Assembly: GCA_034509755.1 (NCBI GenBank)
Contig: CM067551.1
Span: 12,334,501 to 12,398,500, forward strand
Reading direction: 5' to 3'
Origin: Anisodus tanguticus
Taxonomy: Eukaryota > Streptophyta > Magnoliopsida > Solanales > Solanaceae
DNA: 64,000 bases
Notes under the pieces: model-generated
Told to the model about the DNA's origin: nothing
The model's input: the letters and a program-made list of their open reading frames with translations, nothing else
Database searches by the model: none
Part shown: positions 11,311 to 23,217 of the stretch, piece by piece
Numbering within the stretch: the stretch's first letter is position 1
Layout of the letters: each line of letters opens with the position of its first letter
Made by a program: the position numbers and the translations under genes

Positions 11311-14300
11311 GCATGCATGAGTCTTAATGTTCCCGATGATTCTTGGTACATGGACACGGGGGCCACGTCACACATGATGGCATCTCAAGGTATTCTCTCG
11401 TCTTATTTTAATATAAGCACAAATAAAAATATTATTGTTGGCAGTGGACAGAAAATTCTGATTCATGGTATTGGCCAATCAAATCTACTACCCCCACCTA
11501 CCTCTACATTTAAAAAATGTCTTTCATGCCCCTAAACTTATTAAGAATTTGGTATTTGTGCGTCGGTTTACCACTGACAATAATATTTCTGTGAATTTTG
11601 ATCTATTTGGGTTTTCTGTGATGGATTTTCAGACGGGAAAGCCACTAATGAGATGTAATAGCACTGGGGATTTGTATCCCATCACCGCTCTCACCAACAA
11701 CCAAGTCAACTCTCTATCAGCCTTTGCTATTTTTTTGCCTGATTTATGGCATAACAGTTTGGGCCACCTGGGTGCACCGGTGTTGGATTTTCTTAAAAGA
11801 CATAGTTTTATTTCTTGTAATCGTAGTGTGGACTCACATGTTTGCCGTTCTTGCATTTTTGGGAAGCATGTTAAATTTCTATTTTCTTTATCTACTTCAC
11901 AAACTATTAAGCCATTTGATATTATGCATTGTGATGTGTGGACATCCTCGATTTTTTGTTTGGCATGCCATAAGTATTATATTCTTATCTTGAATGATTA
12001 TACAAATTTTCTATGGACATTTCCCATTGGAAAAAAATCACAAGTGCCCACTATTTTTAAACATTTTAGTATTTTCATCCAAACACAATTTCAGAGATCC
12101 ATAAAATATTTTCAATGTGATAATGAGAGAGAATTCATAAATAACACTTTCAACGGTTTTTGTCAACAAAATGGGGTGTCATTACATCTCTCATGTCCAT
12201 ATACTTCCTTTCAAAATGGGAAAGCCGAAAGAAAATCCGAACAATCAATAATATGATTTGTACACTATTTGCACACTCGTCCACACCACCGTCTTTTTAG
12301 CATCATGCTCTTCAAATGACCACCTATCTTTTGAACATTCTTCCTAGCAAGTTGCTATAAAAAATCACCCACCCAAATTTGTACCATCGTATTCCATCAT
12401 ACAACCATTTAAGGGTTTTTGGGTGTTTATGTTATCCCTTGTTTTCGTCCACCACCATAAAAAAGCTCCAAGCCGATCCACTCCTTGTGTTTTTTGGGAT
12501 ATACATAAAATTCATCGAGGTTATAAGTGTTATGATATGTCTAATGGGAAAATTATCTTATCTCGTCACGTTATTTTTTATGAGTCCACATTCCTGTTTA
12601 CTACATCTCAAGTGGCATCCCCACATTCATATGAATTCTTAGATGTAGGAATACATCCGATTTTGAACCACCATTTAAATACCCAATCCGTTATTGCCCC
12701 GGCTGGGCCGACCCAAAGTGGACAATCACCACAGTCGGCCCAACACTGAGACGACACTGGGCCAGACCGAGATTGGGAGCCCACCGCCCCTTCTTTGGCA
12801 TCATCGGCCTAGTCCAGTGCTAGTCACTGCCAGGCCCAACATGTTTCACCAAACAGTCCGCTAGGCCCAACATGTTTCACCAAATAGTCCGCCAGGCCCA
12901 ACTTCACAAACCACTAATCAACCCATCCCAATTACCTCACCTCGGCCCAGTCCACCACCCAGTGACCAGTCCTACGTCGAAACATTGAAACTCGTGTCAT
13001 GCATGAGGTTTTTGTCCTAACCATCATTTTAACCTAACTTATTCGATTCAACCATCTCCACTTCTAAATAATCCCAAAACAGCCCTATCCGACCCGAATT
13101 GGAAAGCTGCCATGCTAGACGAAGTTGATGCTCTTATTAAAAATAAGACGTGGAAATTAGTGCTCAATCCATCTAATGTGAACATCATACGATCTATGTG
13201 GGTTTTTTTTATCATAAAAAGAATTCTTATGGTTCTTTTGCGAGACACAAAACTCGTCTTGTATGTGATGGCAGGTCTCAGCAGGTTGACGTGGATTGTA
13301 GTGAAACATTCAGTCTAGTAGTTAAGCCGGCCATTATCTGGACTGTTCTGACTCTGGCCTTGTCAATATCATGAACCATACATCAGTTGGATGTCAAGAA
13401 TGCATTTTTACATGGTCACCTACAAGAAATAGTTTACATGCACCGGCCATTGGGTTTTCGAGATCCTACCTATCCAGATTATGTTTGCTTGTTGAAAAAA
13501 TATTTATATTGTTTGAAACAGGCCCCCAGCGTATGGTACAACAGGTTTGCAGGGTTCATATCCACACTGGAGTTCTCTCACATCAAGTCTGATCAGTCTT
13601 TTTTTATTTACAAGAAGGGACATGACATGGCTTATCTTCTTATATATGTGGATGCCATTATTTTCACAACATCATTTGCCTCGCTTCGCCAGTCTATTAT
13701 GTCCTTTCTTGCGTCGGAGTTAGCTATGAAGGATTTGGGTCCTTTAAACTATTTTTTGGACATTGCGGTTACTCAATATGCAGGTGGTCTGTTTATCACT
13801 CAAAGGAAATATGCCGAGGAGATTATAGAAAAAGTCGGTATGTCTTCGTGCAAACCATCCCATACGCCGGTTGATACAAAGGCAAAATTGAGTAACATGA
13901 CAGGTTCCCCATATATTGACCCAACACATTATCGTAGCCTAGCATGGGCATTGCAGTATCTTACCTTCACGAGACCTGATATATCCTAAGCATTTCAGCA
14001 AGTTTGTTTACATATATGCATGATCCGAAGAAGCACATATGTGGGCTCTGAAATGAATTATGCGGTATATTAAGGGTACTCTTGATTTTGGGATGCACAT
14101 GTATAAGTCCACCGTCACTGGCATTACATATTATACAGATGCTAATTGGGGTGGCTGCCCAGACACACGACGCTCCATCTCTGGCTATTGTGTATTTTTA
14201 GGAGATAACCTCATTTCCTGGTCATCGAAACGCCAACTGATATTGTCTCAGTTGAGTGTAGAGGCAGAATACATAGGGGTAGCTAATATGGTCTCTGAAT

Positions 14301-14613
14301 CATGTTGGCTCCGTAACCTTCTTTTAGAACTACATTGTCTGATCGAAAAAAACAATCGTGGTTTATTGTGGTAATGTGAGCGCAATATACTTATCAGGTA
14401 ACCATGTCCAGCATCATCGCACAAAACACATAGAAATGAATATCTTGTTTTTCTGTGAAAAGGTTGCACGTGGAAAAGTCCGAGTTCTTCATGTTCCGTC
14501 CCATTATCAGATTGCAGACATTTTCACAAAAGGGCTTCCGCGCATACTGTTTGATGATTTCAGGGACAGTCTCGGCATCCGCGCACCTCCAGCTAAGACT
14601 GTGAGGGTCTGTT
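11311..14613 (+). pseudogene. Copia-2 pol remnant (PR-IN-RT-RH)
   Basis: The protease motif MDTGATSHMMASQ begins near 11349. The pre-integrase zinc region has CRSCIFGKH near 11850. The integrase core has MHCDVW (about 11926), QCDNERE (about 12114) and a Glu in NGKAERK (about 12217). RT runs about 13090-13985; the metal-binding box that should be YVDD reads YVDA. RNase H runs about 14060-14600. Breaks include frameshifts near 11530 and 12420, stops at about 12254 and 13370, and an indel near 14340. The YVDD change plus frame breaks mean the element is dead. Confidence 0.88.
12831..12902 (+). repeat. Short tandem repeat in Copia-2 between IN and RT
   Basis: Two and a bit copies of a roughly 33-base unit beginning CAGGCCCAACATG lie in the low-complexity Pro-rich linker between integrase and RT. 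The linker is variable among the related elements here. Confidence 0.85.
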
Positions 14614-14781
14614 AAGGATCATTATATCATTATGGATATGATTATCCTTAATTATATTTATTATGTAAACTCATCAATTATGTAATTAAAGAGAATATTA
14701 TGTAATTAGTGTGATAGGGTGATTAGCATATTTATAGGATATTATTAGGATAATCTTCCAACATCATAATAATAGATTGAT

Positions 14782-14819
<38 letters not shown>

Positions 14820-14899
14820 CTTCCAACATCATAATAATATATATATATATATATATTGCATTTTTAGTATGAAATAAATCATGGAATGAACTTCCTCCA
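14610..14899 (+). repeat. Copia-2 3' LTR with TA expansion
   Basis: Begins TGTTAAGG and ends CTTCCTCCA before the GTCAC duplication. It is 54 bases longer than the 5' LTR because two (TA)n runs (about 14786-14817 and 14838-14857) flank a duplicated TCTTCCAACATCATAATAA block. Confidence 0.94.
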
Positions 14900-15100
14900 G
14901 TCACATTAAAAATTTCCTTTATATCAAGAAAATCATATACAAAAATTAAAAAGAGTTTTGAGTTAATGGTATTAAAAAATTAAACTAATCCCCTAGAAGC
15001 TCACTATGTTGTACTCCCAGATTGAGTAATTGCAATTTTTTTAATAAGTGGTTTATCCTCTTGAAGCCTAGCTTGATTGTGAACTTAGATTCTTGAAACA

Positions 15101-18100
15101 TGCGTCACATCTCACATGACGGCATCACAAGGTACTATCTCGTCTTATTCTAATTTGAGTAATTTAAATTAGAATATTATTGTTGGTAGTGGACAAGGCA
15201 TTTCCATCCGTGGTTATGGTCATTCCTCCCTATCCCCACCACATCTACCACTAATCTTAAAAAATGTCCTCCATGCCCTTAAACTCGTTAAGAATCTAAT
15301 CTTCGTGCAACGTTTTACAACTGACAATTGGGTTTCCCTTGACTTTGATCCTTTTGGTTTTACTGTAAAAGATTTTACGACAGGGAGACGAATAATGAGA
15401 TGTGACAGCACTGGAGATCTCTATCCTATTTCAAACGCCTTCAACAATCCAGCCTCAGTTCCCTCAACCTTTGCTGCTCTTTCGTCTTCCTTATGATATT
15501 CTAGATTAGGACATCCGATAGACTCTGTTTTACGCTCCCTTAGGAAAAATAATTTTATTAATTGCAACCGTATTTCTAGGACTCCTATATGTGAATCTTA
15601 CGTTTTTGGAAAACATGTCAGATTACCATTTTTTGCATCCATAAATTGTACTTTAATGCCTTTCGATATCATACATAGTGATTTGTGGATATCTCCTATT
15701 TTGTGTACGGCTGGCCATCGATATTATGTGTTATTTTTGGACGATTATTCCAACTTTCTATGGACTTTTCCAATTAGAAATAAATCCCAGGTCTACCCCA
15801 TTTTTTCTTCATTTAGTGCTTTCGTAAAAACACAATTTGAAAAGATCATTAAATGTTTTCAATGTGACAATGGCAGGGAATTCGATAATAACCAATTCAA
15901 ACAGTTTTGCTCTAAAAACGGTCTTACCTTTCATTTTTCTTGCCCTCACACATCCTCCCAAAATGGTAAAGCCGAACGGAAAATCCAAACTATAAACAAC
16001 CTCATCCGTGCCCTACTTGTTCACGCCTCAATTCACCATCAATTATGGCATTACGCACTCTCAATGGCCACATATCTCCTAAGCATAATCCCAAACAAGT
16101 CTCTAGCTCAACGGTCGCCCACCCAAGTTTTGTTTCATAGGAACCCCTCTTGCTAACACTTGCGTATTTTTGGATGTCTTTGTTACCCTTTCCATCCTAC
16201 CACTCACAAACTCCAACCTAGGTCTTCCCCGTGTGTGTTTCTGGGTTATCCTGCCAATCATCATGGTTACTCGTGCTATGACTTGTCAAGCTATAAAATT
16301 ATTATTTTATGTCATGTCATATTTGATGAGTCTCAATTCCCCTTTGCCTCTCTACACTCGCCACCTCGTCATTCCTACGACTTCCTAGATGATGGCCTAA
16401 ACCCTTTTCTAATTCACCATTTACATAGTCCGCCGTCCCAGAACCCAGCACCCGCCACCACCTCAGACAGTCCGAGACTAGCTGCCCACCCGGTTCTGCC
16501 GACGGTGGCCCGGAATAGCCCACCTCAGGCTGATTCCGCAGCCACCTCTCGGCAAACCGAGGTTCGGCTAGCCTGTACCGTTACCCCTACCCTTTCTCCT
16601 CTTCTCGGCAATCCCGCGGCAAACCCCCCTCCCGTCCCGCATCCTGAGACACACTCTCGGACCATGGAAACTCGTGCCATACACATAATTTATAAACCTA
16701 AATGCCTATTTAACCTTCCGTTTCAGTTGTCCTTTCCCCCGTCCCTCGTAACTCGAAGGATGCCTTGTCCGACCCTAATTGGAAAGCGGCAATGATTGAC
16801 GAATATAATGCTCTTATTGATAATAAGACGTGGGACCTAGTAAACCATCCACCTGATGCTAACATTATTCGTTCTATGTAGATTTTTAGACATAAAAAGA
16901 AATCAGATGGTTCTTTTGAGAGGTATAAGGCTCGTCTTGTAGGTGATGACAGATCTCAACAGGTGGGAGTGGACCGTGATGAAGTATTCAGCTCTGTCGT
17001 AAAGCCCGCAACCATCCGGATCGTCCACGGTATTGTCATATCCAAGTCTTGGCCCATTCATCAGCTTGATCTCAAGAATACCTTCTTACAAGTGGATCTT
17101 CATGAAACAATATATATGCATCAACCTATGGGTTTCAGGGATCCTATTCTTCCGGATTATGTGTGTCTATTGCAGGAATCGCTCTATGGACTGAAATAGG
17201 CTCCTCGAGCATGGTACCAATGGTTTACCGATTATGTTTCCTCTATCGATTTTTCACACAACATATTTTATCATACCATGTTCATCTACAATAAGGGTAC
17301 ATACATGACTTACCTATTATTATATGTTGATGACATCATCCTCACCATATCATCTGATGCTCTCCGTCGATCTATTATGTCTCTCATTTCCTCTGAGTTT
17401 GCTATGAAATATATGGGCCCCTTGAGTTATTTCTTAGGCATCTATGTCACTCGACATTTTGGCAGCCTATTTCTATGTTAGAAGAAGTACGCCGAAGAAA
17501 TCCTTGACCGTGCAGGCATGACATCTTGCAAACCATCCCACATGCCTGTAGACACCAATTCTAAGCTCAACGCTTATTACGACCCTTCATATTCAGACCT
17601 GACTCACTATCGTAGTCTGGCTGGGGCCCTGCAGTACCTCACATTCACGAGACCAGACATATCTTATGTCATGCAATAAATCTGCTTGCACATGCACAGT
17701 CCGACGGAAGCACATATGCATTCCCTTAAACGTATTTTACGATACGTCCAAGGTATACTTCACTTCGGATTACATCTATGCAGGTCTTCGCTCACTGGTC
17801 TCACTGTTTATTCTGATGCTGACTGAGGTGGATGTTATGACACCCGACGCTTCACGTCTGGTTATTGCTTTTTCCTCGGAGATAACCTATTGTCTTGGTC
17901 TTCCAAAAGGCAACCTACATTATCCCGATCTAGTGCAGAAGTAGAGTATAGAGATGTCGCCAACGTCATCTCTGAGTCTTGTTGGATCCGTAACCTTATA
18001 TTTGAGCTCCACTGCCTGATTCAAAAGGCAACACTGGTCTACTGCGATAATATTAGTGCGATATATCTTTCCGGCAATCCCGTCCAACATCAGCGCACTA

Positions 18101-18283
18101 TACACATTGAGATGGACATTCATTTCGTTCGCGAAAAAGTGGCTTGTGGTCAAATTCGTGTCCTTCATGTTCCTTCTAGATATCAGATTGCCGACATCTT
18201 CACCAAAGGACTTCCACACATACTATTTGATGATTTTTGAGTCAGTCTCAGTGTTCGTGAACCTCCCGCTTCGACTGCAGGGG
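15101..18283 (+). pseudogene. Copia-3 pol remnant
   Basis: Protease tail and pre-integrase region (15101-15640) are followed by an integrase core open for 166 codons (15656-16156) with HSDLW, QCDNGRE and NGKAERK, so all three catalytic acidic residues are present. A Pro/Ser-rich linker covers 16160-16795. RT covers about 16790-17660 with YVDD near 17330. RNase H covers about 17810-18240. Stops at about 16880, 17199, 17481 and 17678 and several frameshifts break the frame. Copia-5 is the closest relative in the window, judged from shared wording of the integrase and RNase H segments. Confidence 0.87.
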
Positions 18284-18478
18284 TGTAATAGAATATTTCC
18301 CAATATTCTTTCATTAGTTGTATTAATTGTATATCTCCTATTTTAGGTAGAATTATAATCTTTTTGTAATTATTTTAATTAGTTATCTAGTTTGTATCAA
18401 AGTAAATATTCTTGTAACCTTATATATATATATATGGTAAATCATTCATCAATAAACATCAAGGAACATATTCCTTTA
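18284..18478 (+). repeat. Copia-3 3' LTR
   Basis: Begins TGTAATAG after the polypurine stretch GCAGGGG and contains a TATATA run at 18421. The right end is estimated near ATTCCTTT. Only one copy exists, so boundaries rest on the TG start and on analogy with Copia-5. Confidence 0.7.
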
Positions 18479-19828
18479 TATAGGTTCAAAATTTTAGCTT
18501 TTTTAAGTAACTTGGTTTCGAATTATTAATAATTTGTACATATTCAATAAATTTCTTAAAACAAATACAACATTTAGATCAAAGCTATTGAGTTCGATCG
18601 AATCCGTAACTCGTATCCTATCTGTTCTCCCTATGTACAAGTGAAGACTGCATCAATCATCAACAAATAACTATTTTTTTGGTTAGTCGCCTAAGTTCTA
18701 AGTTCTAACAAGGGAGAAAAAGTGAAATAATAGTGAGTGTGATATTTCTTTATCGTGCTAAATTACTCTTCTTAGTTAGTTTGAGTTTTAGAGTATTTGT
18801 AAAGAGTATGTACGTCTAACATAATGATTTTTATATTTTACGAGTTGGTTAAAGGAAACAGTGAATAGAAAATAGTTAAAATAGGTCGCATATGAAGTGG
18901 AATAAACTGAGAAGCATACATCTTTGAGCTAGGACTCACTATATAATGTAGGTAGAATAGGCCATGGGTCAAAGACTTCCATGAAAAAGTGTTCACTATT
19001 TGAGAAGTGACCAAAAGAGTAATAAAGAGTAAAGTACCTAAAGTAAAAGTACTGCAGCCATTCTACTGCATATTGGGCTTTGACTTGATCAGGTTTCAGG
19101 CTCACGACATTTCAATATGGGCCTCGAATTATTCATAGGTTGAGTGATGATTTATGCCAAGGATGATTTACAAAAATTTCCTTGGAGCCGTTGGAGGTGG
19201 GTGGTCTTGAATTTTGACCAATTTTATGGGAAAACTTCAAATTTAACAACTTTAAGTTTTGGCAAGTGGAGATCAAAAGTTCCATACCACCAATTTTCAA
19301 GGTCATTGGAGGAAATTTCCTGCTATCCAAATATCCCTTTGTTTAGGTCATTATTTAAAATTTGTTCCTATATTTAAAAGTATTGCAAGTATACATTAGG
19401 AACTGTCAAAACATTAGACTATTGTCTAACATCTACAAAATTTTAGACAGTGTTCTTACCTTTTCTTGTAAGAATTTCAGTTTGTTCAAAAAAAATTTTT
19501 AGATCATAGTCTAATAGGTCCATAAATTATAAAAATGATAAAAAAAAGGGTCATTTACTAAATAGATGTCCTAAAATAAACAACCGGTTAAAGTTTCTGT
19601 GGTTTGAGAGGGACTAAAATATAGGCTATTACCACCACGAACCAAGGATTGAAAAGAATTTCGAGCAAAAGGAAGGTAAACATGAGCATCCAATTCAAAA
19701 CTAATTAGTGATTTGAGCTTAATTAGTAGCTGGCTTCTCTTTCTATTGATATTCATTTCACAATCAGATGCAACATATATAAGCACTGTGGTTGCAAATG
19801 CACTAATTGCTTCGGCAGTACTTATATC
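18479..19828. other. Intergenic sequence with one dispersed repeat
   Basis: No credible gene. A block at about 19327-19530 resembles 47490-47760 (listed separately). Short open frames here show no domain or family resemblance. Confidence 0.55.
19327..19530 (+). repeat. Dispersed repeat, copy A
   Basis: Contains, in order, AAATATCCCTTTG, CTATATTTAAAAG, GTCTAACATCTAC and TTTTTAGATCATAGTCTAA-like blocks, matched in order by sequence at 47490-47760 upstream of GRX-3. Similarity is moderate and no terminal repeats were identified, so the nature of the repeat is unknown. Confidence 0.5.
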
Positions 19829-19846
19829 TACATTTGAACAATTATA

Positions 19847-20027
19847 TATGAGCAGTCCGGTGTAGTAAGTTTCCGCTATGTGCGGAGTTCGGAGAATAGC
19901 CGGACCACGAGGGTCTATTGTACGCATGCAACCTTATCTTGCATTTCTGCAAGAGACTGTTTCGACGGCTTGAACCCGTGATCTTCTAATCATATGACAA
20001 CAACTTTACTAGTTACTCCAACAACTA
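19847..20027 (-). mobile_element. Au-like SINE with 18-base target duplication
   Basis: Read on the minus strand it has a tRNA-like head with an A-box-like TGGAGTAACTAGTAAAG, a B box GGGTTCAAGCC, then the Au family body (a diverged AACAGTCTCTTGCAGAAATG segment and GACCCTCGTGGTCCGGC). The 18-mer TACATTTGAACAATTATA is repeated exactly at 19829-19846 and 20028-20045, which fixes both ends. This is a non-coding retroposon, transcribed by Pol III when active and moved by LINE machinery. Confidence 0.93.
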
Positions 20028-20045
20028 TACATTTGAACAATTATA

Positions 20046-20452
20046 AAACTGTATTTTATGTTTTATTTTATTTTGTTTCATATCAATTGCCGATCATAAG
20101 AGGATAGTCATGAATCCTCATTAAGTGATTATTTTAAAACATAAGTTGACTGCAAGCTGCGTGAAATATTCCTACCTTAAGCTTATGAAGAATTTTCCTC
20201 AGTTTGGAACTAAAGAACCTTTCACGGTAAACGGGTAGCATCTCTTTCTACAGATAAAAGGGGAAACAAAGATGCATATATATCGCCTACTAGCTTGGAG
20301 AGATTCTTCATGTTTTTTTCTTTTTGGGTTACGTAACTCTGGTTCCTACGCTTCCTTAGCTAAGATTACTACTAGTGAAAAAAAGTAGCACTCGGATAAA
20401 ACACGCATATAGTGTTACATGGTCAGGTAAAATTTATGCGCATATGATGTTT
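20046..20452. other. Intergenic sequence
   Basis: No gene or repeat structure recognised between the two SINEs. Confidence 0.55.
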
Positions 20453-20465
20453 ATGCTAAATCAAT

Positions 20466-20580
20466 AAATAACAAATAACAATAACAACATACTCAATGTA
20501 TTTCTACGAGTGGGGTCTGGAAAAGTTAGGATGTACGCATACCTTACCTCTACCTTTATAGAGTAGAGAGATTGTCTCCG
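20466..20580 (-). mobile_element. TS-like SINE, 5'-truncated, with 13-base target duplication
   Basis: On the minus strand the sequence contains the TS-type body (CTCTCTACTCTATAAAGG, GACCCCACTCGTAGAAATAC) and ends in a decayed TTG-rich tail. The 13-mer ATGCTAAATCAAT is repeated exactly at 20453-20465 and 20581-20593. The tRNA-like head is missing, consistent with incomplete reverse transcription. TS elements are known from tobacco and relatives, which supports a solanaceous origin. Confidence 0.88.
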
Positions 20581-20593
20581 ATGCTAAATCAAT

Positions 20594-20903
20594 TAATGCA
20601 TGACATATTTCTTTATATACATATGTCACTATACAATAGTTAATTAATAAACATTGTTACTTTGAATTATAACTTTAAATTTGTTTGATATGCAAACACT
20701 TGGTGTGAATAAGTTTTTACCGTGTCAACTATGCACAATAGCATAGCTACAAATCCTAAAGGATTTTAAATAGTATAACACTATTATATCTGCAATGAAT
20801 TTGTGACATAGAATATATTTTAACAACGTCTACCCAATATAATATTTTGACGAGCGGGAATCAGTTGAACCCTTTTTCACTAAGGTAGCCCCTGCCCTGC
20901 CCT
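20594..20903. other. Intergenic sequence
   Basis: AT-rich sequence without recognised features. Confidence 0.5.
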
Positions 20904-21200
20904 GCCCCGCCCCCCTAATCATGCATTATCATAGAAATAAATATTAGATCCAACTCGATGAGTAAAATAACTCATATTGTATGTTGGAACTAGAAACGGT
21001 TGCCCCGCCCCCTAGTCATGCATTATCATAGAAATAAATATTAGATCCAACTCGATGAGTAAAATAACTCATATTATATGTTGTAACTAGAAACGGTTGC
21101 CCCGCCCCGCCCCCTAGTCATGCATTATCATAGAAATAAATATTAGATCCAACTCAATGAGTAAAATAACTCATTGTATGTTGGAACTAGAAACAGTTGC
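20904..21200 (+). repeat. Three tandem copies of a 97-102-base unit
   Basis: Each unit joins a C-rich head (GCCCCGCCCCCTAGTC) to CATGCATTATCATAG and ends GAACTAGAAAC-GTTGC. CATGCATTATC recurs at 20920, 21017 and 21119, giving periods of 97 and 102. The third copy has an extra CCCCG. Copies are over 90 percent alike by eye. Confidence 0.93.
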
Positions 21201-21679
21201 TCATTAATTTCTTCAAGATCAAAAGCTATGGATGATTTCAACACAGAGAAAGAGAAGATATGTTTGAGTGAAACACAAAACAACACATCAGATATGTCGA
21301 AGTCTCTTATTATGTCTAGAAGAGGGAATTGGGCCACACAAGCTAAACCAGTTCACTTGGGCTTTCAACCCAATTTAAATACAAACCGAGAATGGCCCAA
21401 ATAACACACATATATCGTTGCAAATATTCTTAGAAGGTTCCTAGCATACTTGTAGAATATGCTTTAGTTCGTTTGTTATTTTGATAGCCAATAAACATTG
21501 GACAAATTACAATAGTATTTAGAATTTCTTTATTCCTTTATTTTCAATATACATGTATAAATATAGGTTTGATTGTACAGATGTATACCCAAAATATCAT
21601 TCTTAAGATTTTCTTACATGGTATCAGAACAATAATCTGATCCAAGAAATTCCTTTCATACTAAGTCATAATCACAACA

Positions 21680-22500
21680 ATGCATGGAGGTTCTTCTCTC
21701 CCAGCTGATACTTCGATTGTGGACTCAAATCATCCATATCATCTTCATGCTTCTGATGCACTTGGTATGGTGTTGATCAACAACCTCTTTAATGGAAGAG
21801 GTTATCAAGGATGGAAGAGATTCATTCTTATTGCTTTATCTACATAACTGAGGCTCATGCTACACCATTCTCTGATTCTGCAGATCTGCAACGTGGAGCA
21901 GATGAAATGACATAGTGACAACTTGGCTCTTGAATTCTTTGTCAAAGGATATTGCTGACAATGTCATTTACTCAAGAAAAACAAATGAGCTTTGGGTATG
22001 TTTGGAGCACAAGTTTAGGCAAACCAATGGTGCAACACTTTTTCACCTGAAAAAAGAGCTCAGCAGGTTAAGACAAGAAAATAGTAACATTGATGGTTAC
22101 TTCACCAAGCTTAAAAAGGTTGTGGGATGAGCTTGATTCACTCAATTCCAACAACAAATGTACTTCTGTGTGTGTTTGTGAAGGAAAACACAAATCGGAG
22201 AAATCTATGAAGGATGAGAGACTTATAGAGTTTCTTATGAGATTGAATGACACATATGCTCAATCTAGGGGAAGCATTTTGATGATTAATCCCTTACCTG
22301 ATATTAATCATGCTTATTCTCTAATTTTACAAGATGAAAATTAGAGGGAGACCTACATGAGTCCACTCATGATATCTGATTCTTCCTATTTCATGGTGGG
22401 AAATATGAATCAGTATAGGAGAGGCAAACAAGTTCAAAGACTTGCAGCACCTCTACAAAGATCTGGAAATTCATATCCCAGAGCCAACACTTCACAACAA
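21680..22500 (+). pseudogene. Copia-4 gag remnant
   Basis: ATG 21680 opens a protein beginning MHGGSSLPAD, with the copia-like N-terminal motif NHPYHLHASDALGMVL and FNGRGYQGWKRF. It matches the class of gag proteins carrying the plant copia N-terminal domain. Stops near 21846 and 22342 and frameshifts near 21915 and 22110 interrupt it. Central segments (ELWVCLEHKFRQTNGATLFHL) are clear. No zinc knuckle remains. Confidence 0.85.
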
Positions 22501-22639
22501 CCCGTGGCTCATGACCCGTGACCCGAGACCCGAGACCGGACCCGAGATTCTTGTTTCAATACTCCTTCATCACCTACTGTTCTATCTTTTATTGCTCGTT
22601 CTATTCCAAGTCAAGTCATACTTCAATCAGTTTCTAATA

Positions 22640-23217
22640 TCACTGCACTTACCAGTTACAATGAAAGTTTTAAACATCCTGGCTGGAAGAAAGCCATGAA
22701 GGCTGAAATTGAAACATTGAAAGCTAATCATACTTGGGATATTATTGTTTTACCTATAAGGAGAAGGGATTTACCATGTAAATGAGTTTATAAGGTCAAG
22801 CAACATGCAGATAGAACCATAGAGAGGTTGAAGGCTAGATTGGTGATTAGAGGAGATATACAAAAGAAGGGAATAAATTTCAATGAAACTTTTTTCCTAG
22901 TGCTCAAGATGACTACAATCAGGTGTTTGTTGGCTATTGCAGCTATGAAATCATGGGAGATATCACAGTTTGATGTAAACAATGCTTTCTTGCAAGGAGA
23001 TTTACAAGAAAAAGTTTACATGAGGTTTCTTGCTGGTTCGTTTCCTCCTAAGCCTAATTTGGTTTGCAAACTCAGGAAATATCTATATGGACTCAAGAAA
23101 TCGTTAAGGCAATGATATGCCAAGCTTGCAGGATCCCTTAATTTCAAAGGTTTCATTCCCTCTCTCAATGATTATTCTCTCTTCTTTAAACAAACATGGA
23201 ATTCTATAGCTAGTTGT
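22640..23217 (+). pseudogene. Copia-4 reverse transcriptase fragment
   Basis: Starts within the RT N-terminal region (HPGWKKAMKAEIETLKANHTW) and continues through IRGDIQKKGINFNETF, MTTIRCLLAIAA and FDVNNAFLQGDLQEKVYM to NDYSLFF. The YVDD catalytic box and everything after it are missing because the gypsy LTR fragment starts at 23218. Stops occur near 22784 and 23113. Confidence 0.88.

Larger units (their letters stand above)
9771..14899 (+). mobile_element. Copia-2: Ty1/copia element with perfect target duplication
   Basis: Direct LTRs (9771-10006 and 14610-14899) start TGTTAAGG. A perfect 5-base target duplication GTCAC sits at 9766-9770 and 14900-14904. The primer-binding site TGGTATCAAGAG starts at 10007. 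Gag and pol are related to Copia-1, -3 and -5 and lie on the same strand. Both are broken by stops and frameshifts. By eye about 14 differences are present in the first 190 LTR bases, so the insertion is old. It landed just upstream of the truncated Copia-3. Confidence 0.96.
15101..18478 (+). mobile_element. Copia-3: 5'-truncated Ty1/copia element
   Basis: Homology to the related elements begins abruptly inside the protease region at about 15101; no gag or 5' LTR is present. The pol remnant runs to a 3' LTR that starts TGTAATAG at 18284, directly after a purine-rich GCAGGGG tract. The end of the LTR (about 18478) is uncertain because no second copy exists for comparison. Confidence 0.88.
21418..23217 (+). 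mobile_element. Copia-4: internally deleted copia element
   Basis: A different copia lineage from Copia-1/2/3/5. A probable 5' LTR ends CTTACA at 21618, directly followed by primer-binding site TGGTATCAGAAC (21619). Gag follows, then the sequence jumps near 22500-22560 straight to the RT region, so protease and integrase are missing. The element is cut at 23217 by the start of a gypsy LTR. The left LTR boundary (about 21418) is an estimate. Confidence 0.8.

Noticed and set aside
19960..20020. Possible tRNA gene on the minus strand
   Set aside because: A and B boxes belong to the head of the Au-like SINE; no acceptor stem pairing is visible.
20904..21200. CRISPR-like array
   Set aside because: Units are contiguous tandem repeats without spacers in a plant nuclear context.
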